From: Verrucomicrobiaceae bacterium
GTDB lineage: Bacteria; Verrucomicrobiota; Verrucomicrobiia; Verrucomicrobiales; Verrucomicrobiaceae
DNA length: 64,000 nt
Reading direction: 5' to 3'
Assembly: GCA_016713245.1 (NCBI GenBank)
Contig: JADJPM010000004.1
Coordinates: 2,232,001 to 2,296,000 of the forward strand
Every line of letters begins with the position of its first letter. Positions within the stretch are counted from its first letter, which is position 1. Positions 63,937 through 64,000 of this stretch are shown here, in pieces. Both the position numbers and the translations under genes were made by a program. Below the pieces are notes generated by a model. The model searched no databases. It had not been told where the DNA came from and saw only the letters and a program-made list of their open reading frames with translations.

Positions 63937-64000
63937 TCATTTCCAGCCGAGGTTCTCTTTGAGAAACTGATAAGTTCCCACGCCGTGGATTATGTGCCTA
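63937..64000 (-). CDS. 3' end of an unidentified gene (partial)
   Basis: Only the last 20 or so codons are present, reading IIHGVGTYQFLKENLGWK and a stop at 63937. The HGVGTY-x-FL pattern looks like the end of a real protein convergent with parA, perhaps a hydrolase-fold enzyme, but too little is seen to name it. Confidence 0.5.
   Translation of the reverse strand, partial: RHIIHGVGTYQFLKENLGWK

Overview
The window looks like part of a Verrucomicrobiota chromosome (Verrucomicrobiaceae or Prosthecobacter-like). This rests on GC-rich codon use, PEP-CTERM tails of the form VPEPS-hydrophobic-RRR, choice-of-anchor M surface proteins, autotransporter-associated beta-strand repeats, a PVC-type dehydrogenase/cytochrome fusion, a kinase fused to a formylglycine-enzyme-like domain, and ELWxxDGT-type and DUF4058 proteins. 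It is a family-level inference; no rRNA or other marker gene is present.

About 1-27 kb is a dense metal-homeostasis island that I read as zinc-responsive. Three His-rich surface proteins and two TonB-dependent receptors (one with a His-rich N-terminus) sit beside four COG0523 (CobW-like) GTPases. One long plus-strand operon (11485-19854) encodes a zinc-ribbon-less FmdB-like protein, a small Cys protein, a COG0523 GTPase, a His-containing lipoprotein, a MacB/LolD-like ABC ATPase and permease, two DUF3299 proteins, a HisI-like cyclohydrolase and a His-tailed COG0523 GTPase. A dCTP deaminase gene is divergent from this operon. An ACR3/BASS-type transporter is divergent from a COG0523 GTPase that lacks the CxCC metal motif. 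Four intergenic regions carry the same palindrome, AATGCAA-N5-TTGCGTT, which is the best candidate operator (Zur-like) for the island. No Fur/Zur gene lies in the window.

About 27-34 kb holds a nucleotidyltransferase with a small partner, an IS1182-type element inserted at a CTAG that contains the potA stop codon, an orphan potA, a membrane pseudokinase with a lectin-like tail, and rarA with a homopolymer frameshift. About 34-42 kb is a putative signalling regulon: an FHA-LuxR regulator, a Ser/Thr kinase fused to an FGE/SUMF1 domain, a second FGE-domain protein and a beta-strand-repeat PEP-CTERM protein. Three of the four have the palindrome ATTGGCAGTCCTGCCAAT at about 50-75 nt before the start; the kinase gene lies on the far side of the first copy. 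DUF4058, an Rrf2 regulator and a 1385-residue ThuA/SGNH/dehydrogenase/cytochrome c fusion follow.

About 47.7-57.1 kb is a type I restriction-modification defence island on the minus strand (hsdM, hsdS, DUF429, HNH, NucS-like nuclease, XRE-ImmA, PIN, hsdR). DUF429 is bracketed by a duplicated 3' end of hsdS, and a 22-bp tandem repeat lies upstream of hsdM. From 58 kb a large secreted repeat protein gene is split by an IS3-family element. The window ends with parA and the 3' tip of an unidentified gene. Several genes carry single-base indels, often in A/T runs, so some apparent pseudogenes may be sequencing artefacts.
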